Assembly: GCF_002844535.1 (NCBI RefSeq)
Contig: NZ_PJNH01000001.1
Coordinates: 62,001 to 126,000 of the forward strand
Origin: Halalkalibacillus sediminis
Lineage (GTDB): Bacteria; Bacillota; Bacilli; Bacillales; Alkalibacillaceae
Length of the DNA stretch: 64,000 bases
Reading direction: 5' to 3'
This document shows, piece by piece, positions 17,774 through 27,168 of this stretch (positions are counted from its first letter, which is position 1; every line of letters starts with the position of its first letter). The position numbers and the translations under genes are program-made. The notes under the pieces were generated by a model. It was not told the DNA's origin, ran no database searches, and was given only the letters and a program-made list of their open reading frames with translations.

Positions 17774-18910
17774 ATGAATCTTGGTTTCTTGTTACTTATG
17801 ATGGTTGGAATTGGAGCTTTGATTGGTGGGATGACCAATTATTTAGCCATTAAAATGCTTTTCAGACCTTATAACCCCATTTATATAGGAAAATGGAAGG
17901 TTCCATTTACTCCAGGGCTGATCCCGAAGCGGCAAGATGAACTTGCAAGACAATTAGGTGATTTAGTCGTCAATCACTTAATTACAGCAAATGCACTTGA
18001 AGAAAAACTGAATAGCAAAGAACTTCAAGGAAATGTGAGTTCATTCATTAATAAACAATTAGAAGATCAACTCAAAAGTAAACGGACAGTTTTAGATGTT
18101 CTATCGACTATAAATAGTTCAGTAAATGAAAAAGTTGTGAAGAATAAGGTTGAATCATTTATTCAGATAGAAATTCATTCGTGGATTCAAGAAAATAAGG
18201 ACAAGCCTTTAGAACAGGTTCTCCCAGAAGACTTTCTACAAAAAATAGAAAAAAATATTCCTCAAGCTAGCGATTATATCGTAAACCAGCTAAGCCAGTT
18301 TCTTTCAAGTGAAGAAGGAAGGGCAAAATTATCTCAGGCAGCATCGGAATTTTTAGAAACTCAAGGTTTCTTAGGGAATATGGTATCTTCCTATTTGGGA
18401 GAGGAAGGCTTGGTGGACAAATTAGTTCCACCCATTCAACAGTTCCTACAATCCGGTGATACTCATGAAACAGTCTCTAAAATGCTTGAAGATGAATGGA
18501 GTAAATGGAAAAAGAAAGATCTTACTACGTTTTTTGATTCGTTAGGTATTGAGGAAATCGATCATAGGGCTGCAAATTATCTAGTCAATCATTTGAAAAT
18601 CGAAAATTATTTACATCAGCCGGTTTCAGATTGGTTAAGACCATATCATCAAATGATTCAAACAGAGCTAGTCCCTAGAGTAGTTGGTGGGTTCCTCTCA
18701 CAACTTTCTCGTCATATGGATTGGTTGTTCGAAACGATGGACTTGAGTGAGATGGTGAAAGAGCAAGTAGAGGCATTTGATGTGGCACGTCTTGAAAAGA
18801 TGGTATTGGAAATTACTAAGCGGGAATTTAACATGATTACCTATCTAGGTGCGCTTTTAGGTGGGATGATCGGGTTAATTCAAGGTATCATAGTCTGGAT
18901 GATGACTTGA
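17774..18910 (+). CDS. yheB: DUF445 family membrane protein YheB
   Basis: A 378-residue protein with one helix at each end: the N-terminal GIGALIGGMTNYLAIKMLFR (about residues 12-31) followed by FTPGLIPKRQDELA is the DUF445 hallmark, and the C-terminal YLGALLGGMIGLIQGIIVWM closes it. Between lies a long helical, probably coiled-coil domain. B. subtilis YheB has the same architecture and is also followed by yheA; it has been linked to the spore, but its biochemical role is not known. The start ATG follows a GAGAGG site. Confidence 0.85.
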   Translation: MNLGFLLLMMVGIGALIGGMTNYLAIKMLFRPYNPIYIGKWKVPFTPGLIPKRQDELARQLGDLVVNHLITANALEEKLNSKELQGNVSSFINKQLEDQLKSKRTVLDVLSTINSSVNEKVVKNKVESFIQIEIHSWIQENKDKPLEQVLPEDFLQKIEKNIPQASDYIVNQLSQFLSSEEGRAKLSQAASEFLETQGFLGNMVSSYLGEEGLVDKLVPPIQQFLQSGDTHETVSKMLEDEWSKWKKKDLTTFFDSLGIEEIDHRAANYLVNHLKIENYLHQPVSDWLRPYHQMIQTELVPRVVGGFLSQLSRHMDWLFETMDLSEMVKEQVEAFDVARLEKMVLEITKREFNMITYLGALLGGMIGLIQGIIVWMMT

Positions 18911-19028
18911 TATGAATAATCAGGAATAAAAAGGTTCGATATCAATCAACGGTTATCACTATACACACTTTTTAATCTTTGTTACAGTTAATGTTGGACA
19001 AAAGGTAACTATTTAGGAGGAATTTGAA

Positions 19029-19382
19029 ATGGCTAATATTTATGATTTAGCATATGATTTAGAAAAAGGACTTAGAGAAAGTGAAGAGTTCCAAGACTTG
19101 AAACAATCTTATGAAAACGTTATGAATGATCCTACTACTAAGCAAATGTTCGACAACTTCCGTGATACACAAATGAACTTGCAACAAAAACAAATGCAAG
19201 GCGAAGAAATTTCAGAAGAAGAAGTTGAAGAAGCGAAGAAAGTAGTTGAGTTGGTTCAGCAACAAGAAGATATCTCAAAATTAATGGAAGCTGAACAACG
19301 CTTGAACACAATGATCAACGATGTAAGTAAAATCATCACTAAGCCTTTAGAAGAACTTTATGGTGAAGACGAACAAGCATAA
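19029..19382 (+). CDS. yheA: YlbF/YmcA-family protein YheA
   Basis: A 117-residue helical protein with the UPF0342 pattern: ANIYDLAYDLEKGLRES start, DPTTKQMFDNFRD, and an acidic tail. Its relatives YlbF and YmcA form, with YaaT, a complex that steers RNase Y and affects competence, sporulation and biofilms in B. subtilis; YheA itself has no assigned role. It follows yheB, as in B. subtilis. RBS AGGAGGA. A strong terminator follows. Confidence 0.88.
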   Translation: MANIYDLAYDLEKGLRESEEFQDLKQSYENVMNDPTTKQMFDNFRDTQMNLQQKQMQGEEISEEEVEEAKKVVELVQQQEDISKLMEAEQRLNTMINDVSKIITKPLEELYGEDEQA

Positions 19383-19386
19383 AAAT

Positions 19387-19420
19387 TGCCTGCTGGAAAT
19401 ATTTCCAGCAGGCTTTTTTT
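19387..19420 (+). terminator. Rho-independent terminator
   Basis: GCCTGCTGGAAA-TA-TTTCCAGCAGGC, a perfect 12-bp stem, followed by seven T just after yheA. Confidence 0.95.
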
Positions 19421-19426
19421 CTATCT

Positions 19427-19592
19427 GAAAGTAAGTATAAAAGTTCGGCGCACAATATCTAGCTCCAGCGCCCAGAAACTAGGTGACTTCGCTGACCAAC
19501 CTGCGATAAATCAACATTGGTTCAATTCTTCACCGTGTTAGTTGTTGAACTCCAGTCACTACGTTTCTAACAGGGCACTTGAGCTTTTCTTA
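19427..19592. repeat. Dispersed hairpin-type intergenic repeat, copy A
   Basis: The segment shares blocks with 63044-63218: GAAAGTA.GTATA.AA.TT.GGCGCA at the left, TCTAGC.CCA...CCCAGA...CTAG next, and TCACTA.G.TTTCTAA.AGGG....GCTTTTCTTAT at the right. Within the copy ACTAGGTGACT and AGTCACTACGT form imperfect inverted arms. The right end supplies the TAA stop of the yhzD-like gene. This resembles the intergenic repeats common in Bacillaceae genomes; no coding potential is seen. Confidence 0.65.
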
Positions 19593-19775
19593 TCTGTGAA
19601 ATAATAATAATCGACCATCTGGTGATACGCAGCGGTGTGTTTGATCTTGATGACCTTCTTCCTCGAGCTTTGTTTTTCCGATTTTGATTGCTTCTTGGTC
19701 ATCTGATGCCTCGAATGAATCATTCAGCAGTGCTTCGCCTTTTTGAGAATATACTGTTAAGAAATATGTCTTCAT
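19590..19775 (-). CDS. yhzD: YhzD-like small protein
   Basis: A 61-residue protein (MKTYFLTVYSQKGEALLND start; DDQEAIKIGKTKLEEEG in the middle; CVSPDGRLLLFHR end) that fits B. subtilis YhzD in length and in position between yheA and yhaO. It is probably a small alpha/beta domain; the function is unknown. RBS AGGAGGAAA lies 7 bases before the ATG. Its stop codon lies at the edge of the dispersed repeat. Confidence 0.75.
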   Translation of the reverse strand: MKTYFLTVYSQKGEALLNDSFEASDDQEAIKIGKTKLEEEGHQDQTHRCVSPDGRLLLFHR

Positions 19776-19951
19776 CTATAATTTCCTCCTATAAAAGTTG
19801 AAAAATCTTCTATGTTAACTATATGGACTTTAAGGGATTTTGTAAATAGCTGTACATCTGAGGAAGTTTTTGAAAACACCAAATACGAACGTGCATTCGT
19901 GTTTATGTTCTGATAGAATAGAAGTAAGAAATTAAGACTGGGAGGACCAAC

Positions 19952-21193
19952 ATGGCTAACCAACCGTTACGATTTATACATTGTGCAGATTTGCATTTAG
20001 ATAGTCCCTATAAAGGATTATTTAATTTACCAGACAAGATTTTCTCTGATATTAAAAACAGTACGTTTATTGCTTATGAGCGATTGATTGATCTTGCAAT
20101 TGAAGAGCAAGTTGATTTCGTTCTATTCGTAGGGGATTTGTTCGATCAACATTCAGCCTCATTGAAATCGACTGTTCGTCTCAAAAAAGGTTTACAACGA
20201 TTAAACGAACATCATATTAATGCATACATAAGTTACGGCAACCATGACTACGGAATTGGCCAGAAAGCAGATTTATCTTTTCCTCCTAATACTCATGTAT
20301 TCAAAAGTGAAAAAGTCTCGAAATTCGTCTATTCCAAAAATGACGTGGAAGTAGCTTCTATTTATGGCTTCAGTTATGAGCAACGTGAAGTCAAAGACTC
20401 CAAAGTTGGAGAATATCAAATCGAAGATAACACTCTTACAAATATCGCCACGCTGCATGGGTCTCTCGAGTCGAATCATGAACATGCTACTTATGCCCCT
20501 TTTCTTCTTGAAAGCCTTAGAAAACAAAACTTTGATTATTGGGCTTTAGGTCATATCCACAAGAGGGAAATATTGTCAGAAAATCCACCAGTAGTATACC
20601 CAGGAAATATTCAAGGTCGACATATTAAAGAAACAGATGAAAAGGGTTGCTATCTAGTTGAGATGAATAATAATGAATCAAATTTATACTTTCATTCTCT
20701 ACAAGAAATTTTATTTCAAGAAATCGCTTTAGACGGATCCTCTGTGGAAGAAAGTGATGAACTTTTAAAGTTGATTGAATCCTTGAAAGAAGATATTCGT
20801 AATCAAAATGGAAAGACTATTGTTCGATTGAATTTAATGATTTCAAATGTTCTAGCGCAAAACCTTTCGTCGAATGATCGTGAGGAGTTGCATCAGCTAG
20901 CCAATGAATCAGAAGAAGATGAAACGACATGGGTATGGCTGAAAGACATCAAATTTTCTGAGCATATTGAATACGATCGAAACCAACTTAAGCAGTCAAA
21001 GCAATTTATCGGCGAGGTTATTACTACAATAGATGAACAAGTATCAATAAAGTCATATGTCGATGATTTAATGAAGAACGGGGTTTTCAAAAAGATGGAT
21101 TGGCTTGATGAGGAGAGGGAACAACAAATCATGTATGAGGCTGAGCAGTTTCTCATGCAGGAATTATTAAAAGATGGAAGTGATGATAAATGA
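19952..21193 (+). CDS. yhaO: DNA repair exonuclease YhaO (SbcD/Mre11-like)
   Basis: A 413-residue calcineurin-like phosphoesterase with the Mre11 metal motifs in order: HCADLHLDSPY (about residues 10-20), VGDLFDQ, YGNHDYG, ATLHGS and ALGHIHKRE (about 196-204). The C-terminal third is a helical capping/linking region. It forms a nuclease complex with YhaN, encoded immediately downstream with a 4-base ATGA overlap, and probably processes DNA ends like SbcCD. YhaO-YhaN-YhaM order matches B. subtilis apart from an inserted regulator gene. Confidence 0.92.
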   Translation: MANQPLRFIHCADLHLDSPYKGLFNLPDKIFSDIKNSTFIAYERLIDLAIEEQVDFVLFVGDLFDQHSASLKSTVRLKKGLQRLNEHHINAYISYGNHDYGIGQKADLSFPPNTHVFKSEKVSKFVYSKNDVEVASIYGFSYEQREVKDSKVGEYQIEDNTLTNIATLHGSLESNHEHATYAPFLLESLRKQNFDYWALGHIHKREILSENPPVVYPGNIQGRHIKETDEKGCYLVEMNNNESNLYFHSLQEILFQEIALDGSSVEESDELLKLIESLKEDIRNQNGKTIVRLNLMISNVLAQNLSSNDREELHQLANESEEDETTWVWLKDIKFSEHIEYDRNQLKQSKQFIGEVITTIDEQVSIKSYVDDLMKNGVFKKMDWLDEEREQQIMYEAEQFLMQELLKDGSDDK

Positions 21194-24123
21194 TCATCAA
21201 AAAATTAGAACTGACTTCATTTGGTAGATGGAATAGGGAGACAATAAATTTTTCGGAGGGTCTCAATGTATTGCATGGACCAAATGAAATCGGAAAATCA
21301 TCCATAAGAATGTTCATCACTTATATTTTATTTGGTCTTAATGCGCAAGAAAGAGAACGCTATACATCTAATATTGATGGTCAGTTAGGTGGTAAAATTC
21401 ATATTTCAGATTCAAATCAAGAATGGGTAATTGAAAGATATGCTCATCGCTACAGAGGCCATCGAGTTGGCTATTTAGATGGCCAAAAAGTGGATGATGA
21501 AGATATCAAACAATTGCTGAATGGAGTGGATCGTTTTTTATTTGAGTCTATCTTTTCTTTCCAAGATCGCGACCTTCATGCAATACGTCATAAAAATCCA
21601 GATGATGTCGGAAAGGTTTTATTCAACCTTGGATTGACTGGATCTGATCGAATAGTGAATTTAGAGAATAAGTTGAATAAAAAAGTTGAAGATTTATATA
21701 AAAAACGAGGAAAAAAACCACTATTAAATGCAAAGCTTTCAGAGTTGAAGCAATTGAATGAGGAAATTCAACAAGCTTCTGAAAAAGAATGGGCACATCA
21801 AAAGCTGAATGAGGAAGTACAACAATTAGAATCCCAGGTTACTGAGCTTGAAAGAAAAGAAAGAGCCCTATCGAAGGAATTGAGTCACCATCAATCATTA
21901 CTACAAACAAAGTCGGCAATTGTTAATTACCAACTCTTGAACAATGAAATGAAAGAGATGCAACAAGCTAAAGAATTTCCTGAAGATGGGCTTAAAAATT
22001 TCCAACACTTAAAAGAGAAGAAATTAGGCTTTCAGGAGAAGAAAAATGTTACCCAATCAAAACTAGAACAATTGCGAAAAGAACAGAATGAACTACAGAG
22101 TGAAAGTAGACAAGCTGATTTTGATAGTTCTTTGGGTGAAATAGAAGAGATGATTGATGAGTCAACTCGACTTTCAAACAAATATGACGAGCTTGAAAAG
22201 GAAATCCGCAATAAAGAAGTTGAGTTTACGCAAGTTTCAGATGACTTGGATTTGGATTTATCGGTGAACGAAGTATTGGACATAAATTTATCCATTTACA
22301 CAGAGGAAACTTGGAAGAGGATTTCTACAGAAAATCATCAGGTTAAGAATGAGAAAGAAAAAATAAATAATAAAAAAGAAGCTAAACAGGATGACTTAAG
22401 AAAGCTTACGTTAGAAAAAGAAAACCTATCGCAGCAAATGATGGATACAGAACAAGTGGACATGCTCCATTCGAAAGAGCAGGAAATAAAAGACCGTAAA
22501 GCTGCTCGCTCTATAGAGGAACAATATCAACAAAGCATTCGTGAACGTGAACAATCATTAGAAAGTTTTGAACGACTTTTCTCAATATTAAAACCTGTAG
22601 TACCTGCCGTCCTGTTCTTCAGTTTAATTGGATTTATCTTTATAGGCTTTTCACCAACTGTATTGAGTTATGCGATCGTTACTGTTTTATTAAGTGCGAC
22701 CATTGGAAGCTATATTTTCTTTCATAAGCAACAACAGAAGCTTAGAAGAGATCTACAACAAGAAAATAAACCGAATGAAAATCCGAGTGAAGAATCAGAT
22801 GATTTGGATGAGATCACTGAGCAACTGAAACAACAAGCATCCAAACAAAGGCAGTTAGAAGAAATGGAATTGAAGATTAAATATTTAGAAGCGGACTTAA
22901 GAGACGTTGAACAGGATGAAGCTTACATTTCAAATCAAGAGGATGAGTTGCAAGAAAGTATTAATAATGAAAAAAGTAAGTATCCATTTTTGCTTCAATA
23001 CGAATTTTATCAATGGCCAAGTGTGTTTGAGAAATTGAATCAATTAAAACAGATTGCTAAGGCGATAACTGCTTATGAAAAACAACGTACTGAAGTTGAA
23101 GAAAGCATGAAAAAACTTGAAGCAAATGGTGCACACGCAATTAACCAAAATCACGAAATCTTTTCGTGGGCCGAAACAAAAAAGCTATTGGATTTTGAAA
23201 AGAGCATAAATGATCGCTTGAAAGACCTCGCAAATTGGTTTAAACAGTTGAATAGTGAGCTTAATGAAATAGAAGCTGCATATGAACCATATGAAAAAGA
23301 ATTACAGCAATTATTAGGAAAAGCTGGCGTTGAAGATGAGGTTTCATTTGAAGCCTTAGCAGAGCAACACGAAGCATTTTTGAAAAAGAACCAACAACTC
23401 AACGATGCATACCATTATGTTTATGAAGTTTTTGGTCAAAAAACCGATGAAATTATCAGTCAAGATTATAATTGGCATTTATTAGAAGAGAAGACAGGTG
23501 AAATGAAATCGCAGAGTCAATCTTGGTTGAATGAAAGAGAAGAGCTTCAACAGTTAAAATCCGACAAAAAAGCAGAAGTGAAACAACTAGAAGAAGGCGG
23601 TAGGTTGTCAGACCTTATTCACAAACAATCAATGTTGGAAGAAGAGGTCAAACAGTTAGCTGATGAATGGGCGGTAGCAAAGACCGCACAAGGCTTGCTG
23701 GAAGATACTAAAAGTAGGTATCAAAATGTTTATTTGCCAGGTATGATCGAAAGGTCTACACAACTCTTCAGAGATATTACAAATGGTAAATATCTAGATA
23801 TTCAGTTTTCGTATGAAGAAGAAAGTTTGTTCGTCCAAGACAGGGAAAATGATTGGTACCACGTCCAGCAACTTTCGGAAGGTACTGCCGATCAGCTTTA
23901 TGTCTCACTCAGGTTCGCAATGAATGAAACTTTAAATCATGATTCACCCGTACCGTTCATTCTAGATGACGCTTTCGTACATTTTGACGCAGAACGAAAA
24001 GCATTAATGATGAGGCTACTTGAGCAGCAAGCGAATAAACAACAAGTTTTATATTTCACGTGCCATGATGTATCAGATCACGCCCAACAACCGAACCATA
24101 CTATTGCACTGTCATTGAATTAG
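21190..24123 (+). CDS. yhaN: YhaN, SbcC/Rad50-like ATPase
   Basis: A 977-residue protein. The N-terminal ATPase half has GPNEIGKSS (Walker A, about residues 33-41); long coiled coils follow. A hydrophobic hairpin (about 467-511, two helices with VLFFSLIGFIFIGF and VTVLLSATIGSYIFF) interrupts them, as in other YhaN proteins where it may anchor the complex to the membrane. The C-terminal ATPase half carries QLSEGTADQLYVSLRFA (signature) and PFILDDAFVHFD (Walker B, D-loop). There is no CxxC zinc hook. It acts with YhaO in DNA end handling. Confidence 0.92.
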   Translation: MIIKKLELTSFGRWNRETINFSEGLNVLHGPNEIGKSSIRMFITYILFGLNAQERERYTSNIDGQLGGKIHISDSNQEWVIERYAHRYRGHRVGYLDGQKVDDEDIKQLLNGVDRFLFESIFSFQDRDLHAIRHKNPDDVGKVLFNLGLTGSDRIVNLENKLNKKVEDLYKKRGKKPLLNAKLSELKQLNEEIQQASEKEWAHQKLNEEVQQLESQVTELERKERALSKELSHHQSLLQTKSAIVNYQLLNNEMKEMQQAKEFPEDGLKNFQHLKEKKLGFQEKKNVTQSKLEQLRKEQNELQSESRQADFDSSLGEIEEMIDESTRLSNKYDELEKEIRNKEVEFTQVSDDLDLDLSVNEVLDINLSIYTEETWKRISTENHQVKNEKEKINNKKEAKQDDLRKLTLEKENLSQQMMDTEQVDMLHSKEQEIKDRKAARSIEEQYQQSIREREQSLESFERLFSILKPVVPAVLFFSLIGFIFIGFSPTVLSYAIVTVLLSATIGSYIFFHKQQQKLRRDLQQENKPNENPSEESDDLDEITEQLKQQASKQRQLEEMELKIKYLEADLRDVEQDEAYISNQEDELQESINNEKSKYPFLLQYEFYQWPSVFEKLNQLKQIAKAITAYEKQRTEVEESMKKLEANGAHAINQNHEIFSWAETKKLLDFEKSINDRLKDLANWFKQLNSELNEIEAAYEPYEKELQQLLGKAGVEDEVSFEALAEQHEAFLKKNQQLNDAYHYVYEVFGQKTDEIISQDYNWHLLEEKTGEMKSQSQSWLNEREELQQLKSDKKAEVKQLEEGGRLSDLIHKQSMLEEEVKQLADEWAVAKTAQGLLEDTKSRYQNVYLPGMIERSTQLFRDITNGKYLDIQFSYEEESLFVQDRENDWYHVQQLSEGTADQLYVSLRFAMNETLNHDSPVPFILDDAFVHFDAERKALMMRLLEQQANKQQVLYFTCHDVSDHAQQPNHTIALSLN

Positions 24124-24198
24124 AAGAATAGATACAAAATTAATCGGGAACATGTTAAAATACAACAAGTTAAATAGGAACGAAACGGAGGAGACTCA

Positions 24199-24753
24199 AT
24201 GGCAAATCAGGAAAATGAAAAGTACTGGGAAGAATACGATAAAGTTATAGAACAATTTATCCAAGTTATAGCAAAAAACATGACCCTATATGGGATAACC
24301 CCTTCAGTTGGTCGTCTATATGGTGCTCTTTATTTTTCTGAAGAACCAATGACTCTCGATGATATGCGAGATCAAATGGGCATGAGCAAAACAAGCATGT
24401 CGACAGGAGTGAAATCTCTCGCAGATATGAAAATGGTGGAGCCATCTTTCAAGAGAGGGGTACGAAAAGATCTCTATCAATCTGAAGAGGATTGGTATAA
24501 GTCATTTACCTCTTTGTTTGGGAATCGATGGAGACATCATACCGAGACCAATATCGAAGAGGCTGATGAAGCTATTCAGCTTTTGGAAGAAATCAGAAAT
24601 GAAACAACCGATGAAGATTTAATAGATGAGATTAACCGAAAGATCGATCGTTTAGTTTACGCTCGAAATTATTATGAATGGCTGATGGACTTTATTAGGG
24701 TTGTAGAGACTGGTCAAATTTTTGATTTTGTACCTAAAAAGAGCCATAAATAG
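24199..24753 (+). CDS. GbsR/OpcR-type (MarR superfamily) transcription regulator
   Basis: A 184-residue winged-helix regulator. The DNA-binding region (about residues 45-85) contains EEPMTLDDMRDQMGMSKTSM, STGVKSL and KRGVRKDLYQ, the pattern of GbsR and OpcR, which control choline conversion and compatible-solute uptake in B. subtilis. A C-terminal helical part would hold the choline-type ligand cage. A relative lies at 28482-28970. Its placement between yhaN and yhaM, with no osmolyte gene adjacent, is odd; the targets may be elsewhere. RBS GGAGGAG. Confidence 0.85.
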   Translation: MANQENEKYWEEYDKVIEQFIQVIAKNMTLYGITPSVGRLYGALYFSEEPMTLDDMRDQMGMSKTSMSTGVKSLADMKMVEPSFKRGVRKDLYQSEEDWYKSFTSLFGNRWRHHTETNIEEADEAIQLLEEIRNETTDEDLIDEINRKIDRLVYARNYYEWLMDFIRVVETGQIFDFVPKKSHK

Positions 24754-24795
24754 TTGCTCAGTGAAAAGTTTCAATTATAGAGAGGAGTTACACGG

Positions 24796-25731
24796 ATGAA
24801 GGGGATTGCAAATGTAGCGGTAGGGGATCAATTTGAAGGATATTTACTAATTAAATCAGCTCAAAAAGGTGTAGCAAGTAATGGAAAGCCCTTCCTAACA
24901 ATCATCTTTAGAGATCGAACAGGTGAAATTGAAGCCAAACTCTGGGATGTAACAAAAGATGATGAGGAAGTTTTTCAGGCCGAATCCATTGTTTCAGTCC
25001 AGGGAGAGATTCGACAATTCCGTGGGAAGTCACAACTTAACATCCGGCAAATGAGACTATCGAGTCCGACTGATGATGTTAAAGTAGATGATTTCATTGA
25101 GAAAGCTCCTGTACCTGTGGAGGAACTTAAAGAATATATGACTCAAGCAATTTTTGATATGAGTAACCCGAACATCCAAAGAATTGTCAGGTACTTCATT
25201 AAAAAATACAATGATGAATTATTTATTTATCCTGCTGCAACAAAGAATCATCATGAGTATGCAGGTGGATTAGCTCATCATGTGGTTTCAATGTTAAAAC
25301 TAGCCCACCAGTTGAAAGAACTTTATCCTGAGATTAATAAAGATCTTTTGTATGCAGGAATCATTTTGCATGATATAGGTAAAGTAAAAGAATTATCAAG
25401 TCCAGCTTCTCCTACTTATACGTTGGAAGGAAAAATGCTAGGACATATCACAATGATGGTTAATGAAATAGGTGAGGCTGCTAGAGAATTAGGAATTGAA
25501 GGTGAAGAGGTTCTCCTATTACAACATATGGTCCTTAGCCACCATGGCAAAGCTGAGTGGGGAAGTCCTAAGGCTCCTTTAATAAGGGAAGCAGAAGTGC
25601 TACATTTGATTGACCTTGTTGATTCTAAAATGAATATGATGAATCGATCACTTGCCAAAACGTCTCCAGGGGAATTCACTGAAAGGATTTTTCCTTTAGA
25701 CAACAGAGCACTGTACAATCCAAATATGTAA
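24796..25731 (+). CDS. yhaM: 3'-5' exoribonuclease YhaM
   Basis: A 311-residue protein with an N-terminal OB-fold nucleic-acid-binding domain (about residues 8-90) and an HD domain: [20 protein letters not shown] then [13 protein letters not shown] (about 150-205), whose His-Asp pair binds metal. YhaM trims RNA and single-stranded DNA from the 3' end and contributes to mRNA turnover in Firmicutes. The length matches B. subtilis YhaM (about 314). A terminator shared with prsA follows. Confidence 0.94.
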   Translation: MKGIANVAVGDQFEGYLLIKSAQKGVASNGKPFLTIIFRDRTGEIEAKLWDVTKDDEEVFQAESIVSVQGEIRQFRGKSQLNIRQMRLSSPTDDVKVDDFIEKAPVPVEELKEYMTQAIFDMSNPNIQRIVRYFIKKYNDELFIYPAATKNHHEYAGGLAHHVVSMLKLAHQLKELYPEINKDLLYAGIILHDIGKVKELSSPASPTYTLEGKMLGHITMMVNEIGEAARELGIEGEEVLLLQHMVLSHHGKAEWGSPKAPLIREAEVLHLIDLVDSKMNMMNRSLAKTSPGEFTERIFPLDNRALYNPNM

Positions 25732-25740
25732 AGAAAGAAA

Positions 25741-25771
25741 AAAGCGAGTGATATTATTATCACTCGCTTCA
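25741..25771. terminator. Bidirectional terminator between yhaM and prsA
   Basis: AAGCGAGTGATA-TTA-TTATCACTCGCTT, a long stem with an A run on the left (T run for prsA on the minus strand). Confidence 0.88.
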
Positions 25772-25776
25772 TCTAT

Positions 25777-26649
25777 TTAGGATTCGTTATTTTCAAAGAT
25801 GTTTTCAAACTCTTCAATTTTGATGTCGACTTCTGCTTCATCTAACATCTTTTCGCGTTTATCAGCAAGAGTCGCCTGATCTACTTGGCTTGCGATAATT
25901 TGATCACGAATTTGGTCTTCCATTTCCTCGAAGTCTTCAATTTCTTCTTCAGTTTCACGGCGGTCTTCAACTTTTATGACGTGCCAACCGAATTGAGACT
26001 CAACTGGTTCACTGACTTCCCCTACTTCTAGGTCGTATGCAGCATTCTCAAATTCTGGAACCATGTCACCAGTAGAGAAATAGCCTAAATCTCCACCTTC
26101 TTGAGCCGAACCATCACTCGAATACTCTTGAGCCAGTGTTTCGAAATCTTCACCACTATCCAGTTGCTCAATCACTTCTTGTGCAGTCGCTTCATCTTCA
26201 ACCAAAATGTGACGAGCTTTGACTTCAGTTTGCATACGGTCGTATTTTTCCTGTACTTCTTCATCAGTCACTTCAATATCCTCTGCGGCAAGTTCGAAAT
26301 CAAGCTTGGACAAATAAAAGGCATTACGAAACTCAGCTTCAGTTTGATAACCTTGTTGCTGGATAAATTGCTGGAATTGAGCTCCAAGCTGATCTTTGAA
26401 CTGCTGAATTTCTTCATCAACATCTTCCTCAGAAATATCAAAACGATCTTCTAAGATTTGCATCAAAGTCATCTCTCGTATCACTTGCTCACCAACACGA
26501 TCTTTCATTTCGTTATAAAAATCTTCTTTGGTGATATCACCAACATTAGTTTCTACAACTGTCTCACTATCTGATTCTGTGCTGTCATCTGTGCAAGCAG
26601 CTAAAATCATCAAGCTAACGGTTATTAAAACCATTAAAAATTTCTTCAT
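25777..26649 (-). CDS. prsA: PrsA, peptidyl-prolyl isomerase lipoprotein (foldase)
   Basis: A 290-residue lipoprotein: signal with lipobox LAAC (Cys about residue 19), an N-terminal chaperone domain, a parvulin domain (about 133-225) with VKARHILVEDEATA, YSSDGSAQEGGDLGYF and FGWHVIKVEDRR, and a very acidic C-terminal helix. It helps exported proteins fold at the outside of the membrane and is essential for some penicillin-binding proteins and amylases in B. subtilis. Position between yhaM and hpr is conserved. RBS GGGGTGAG. Confidence 0.95.
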   Translation of the reverse strand: MKKFLMVLITVSLMILAACTDDSTESDSETVVETNVGDITKEDFYNEMKDRVGEQVIREMTLMQILEDRFDISEEDVDEEIQQFKDQLGAQFQQFIQQQGYQTEAEFRNAFYLSKLDFELAAEDIEVTDEEVQEKYDRMQTEVKARHILVEDEATAQEVIEQLDSGEDFETLAQEYSSDGSAQEGGDLGYFSTGDMVPEFENAAYDLEVGEVSEPVESQFGWHVIKVEDRRETEEEIEDFEEMEDQIRDQIIASQVDQATLADKREKMLDEAEVDIKIEEFENIFENNES

Positions 26650-26742
26650 CTTGTACTCACCCCTAAGTATGTATTGAACCCTAATGAATAATATATCATA
26701 ATTTAGTATTTCTTACATGAGAATTTTAAAAGAAACGCCTAT

Positions 26743-26770
26743 ACAATTAATGAGAAGTTTTCATAGGATA
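26743..26770 (+). promoter_or_regulatory. Possible sigma-K type promoter of the YjcZ-like gene
   Basis: AC at 26743-26744, 17 bases, then CATAGGATA at 26762-26770, which fits the sigma-K pattern AC-N16-17-CATANNNTA. It lies about 30 bases before the tiny gene whose relatives are sporulation-linked. The match is short and could be chance. Confidence 0.35.
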
Positions 26771-26799
26771 CTGTAGTTACGACCAAGGAGGTGAGTGTA

Positions 26800-26889
26800 G
26801 TGAGCTACGGAAAAGGATATGGTGGAGGCTTTGCGTTAATTGTTGTGCTTTTCATCTTGTTAGTAATTGTTGGTGCCGCTTGGTTCTAG
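26800..26889 (+). CDS. YjcZ-type tiny sporulation membrane peptide
   Basis: A 29-residue peptide: SYGKGYGGGF followed by ALIVVLFILLVIVGAAWF. The Gly/Tyr-rich head and single C-terminal transmembrane helix are the pattern of the YjcZ/tiny-TM family (TIGR01732-type), several of which are made in the mother cell during sporulation. The GTG start is 9 bases after AAGGAG; a GTG at 26791 is directly next to that site and unlikely. It is divergent from prsA. Confidence 0.8.
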   Translation: MSYGKGYGGGFALIVVLFILLVIVGAAWF

Positions 26890-26912
26890 AATCGATACCT
26901 TATGTTGAAATG

Positions 26913-26947
26913 AAAAAAAGGTTGTTCCAAAGTATTTGGAACAACCT
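26913..26947 (-). terminator. Rho-independent terminator (minus strand)
   Basis: AGGTTGTTCCAAA-TAC-TTTGGAACAACCT, read on the minus strand and followed by a T run. It lies directly after the small minus-strand gene at 26952 and supports it as real. Confidence 0.85.
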
Positions 26948-26951
26948 GTAC

Positions 26952-27131
26952 TTACAAATAATTCACTTCATAATAAGATGATACTAATAAGATGAGCATT
27001 GATATATTGATCGTTCGATAGATTTTGCTACTTTTTTCATTCGACAACTCTGACTTTACGCAAAATTTATGAGTCAATGAATTGAAAGCATACAATATAA
27101 ACAACGCGAATGGTACATAAAAGAATAGCAA
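26952..27131 (-). CDS. Small two-helix membrane protein, unknown
   Basis: A 59-residue protein with two hydrophobic stretches: LLFFYVPFALFILYAF near the start and ISMLILLVSSYY near the end, joined by a basic/polar loop. The chosen TTG start at 27131 is 8 bases after AGGAGGG. An in-frame ATG at 27161 is possible (69 residues) but has no ribosome binding site. It follows the DUF3267 gene closely, so the two form an operon ending in the terminator at 26913. No family recognised; its place corresponds to yhaK in B. subtilis, but similarity is unchecked. Confidence 0.55.
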   Translation of the reverse strand: MLFFYVPFALFILYAFNSLTHKFCVKSELSNEKSSKIYRTINISMLILLVSSYYEVNYL

Positions 27132-27168
27132 TATGTTCCCTCCTAATCGAAACGAACCCATTCAACCA

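Noticed and set aside
26101-26454. 117-codon plus-strand frame opposite prsA.
   Set aside because: Lies wholly inside prsA and reflects its acidic codon composition.
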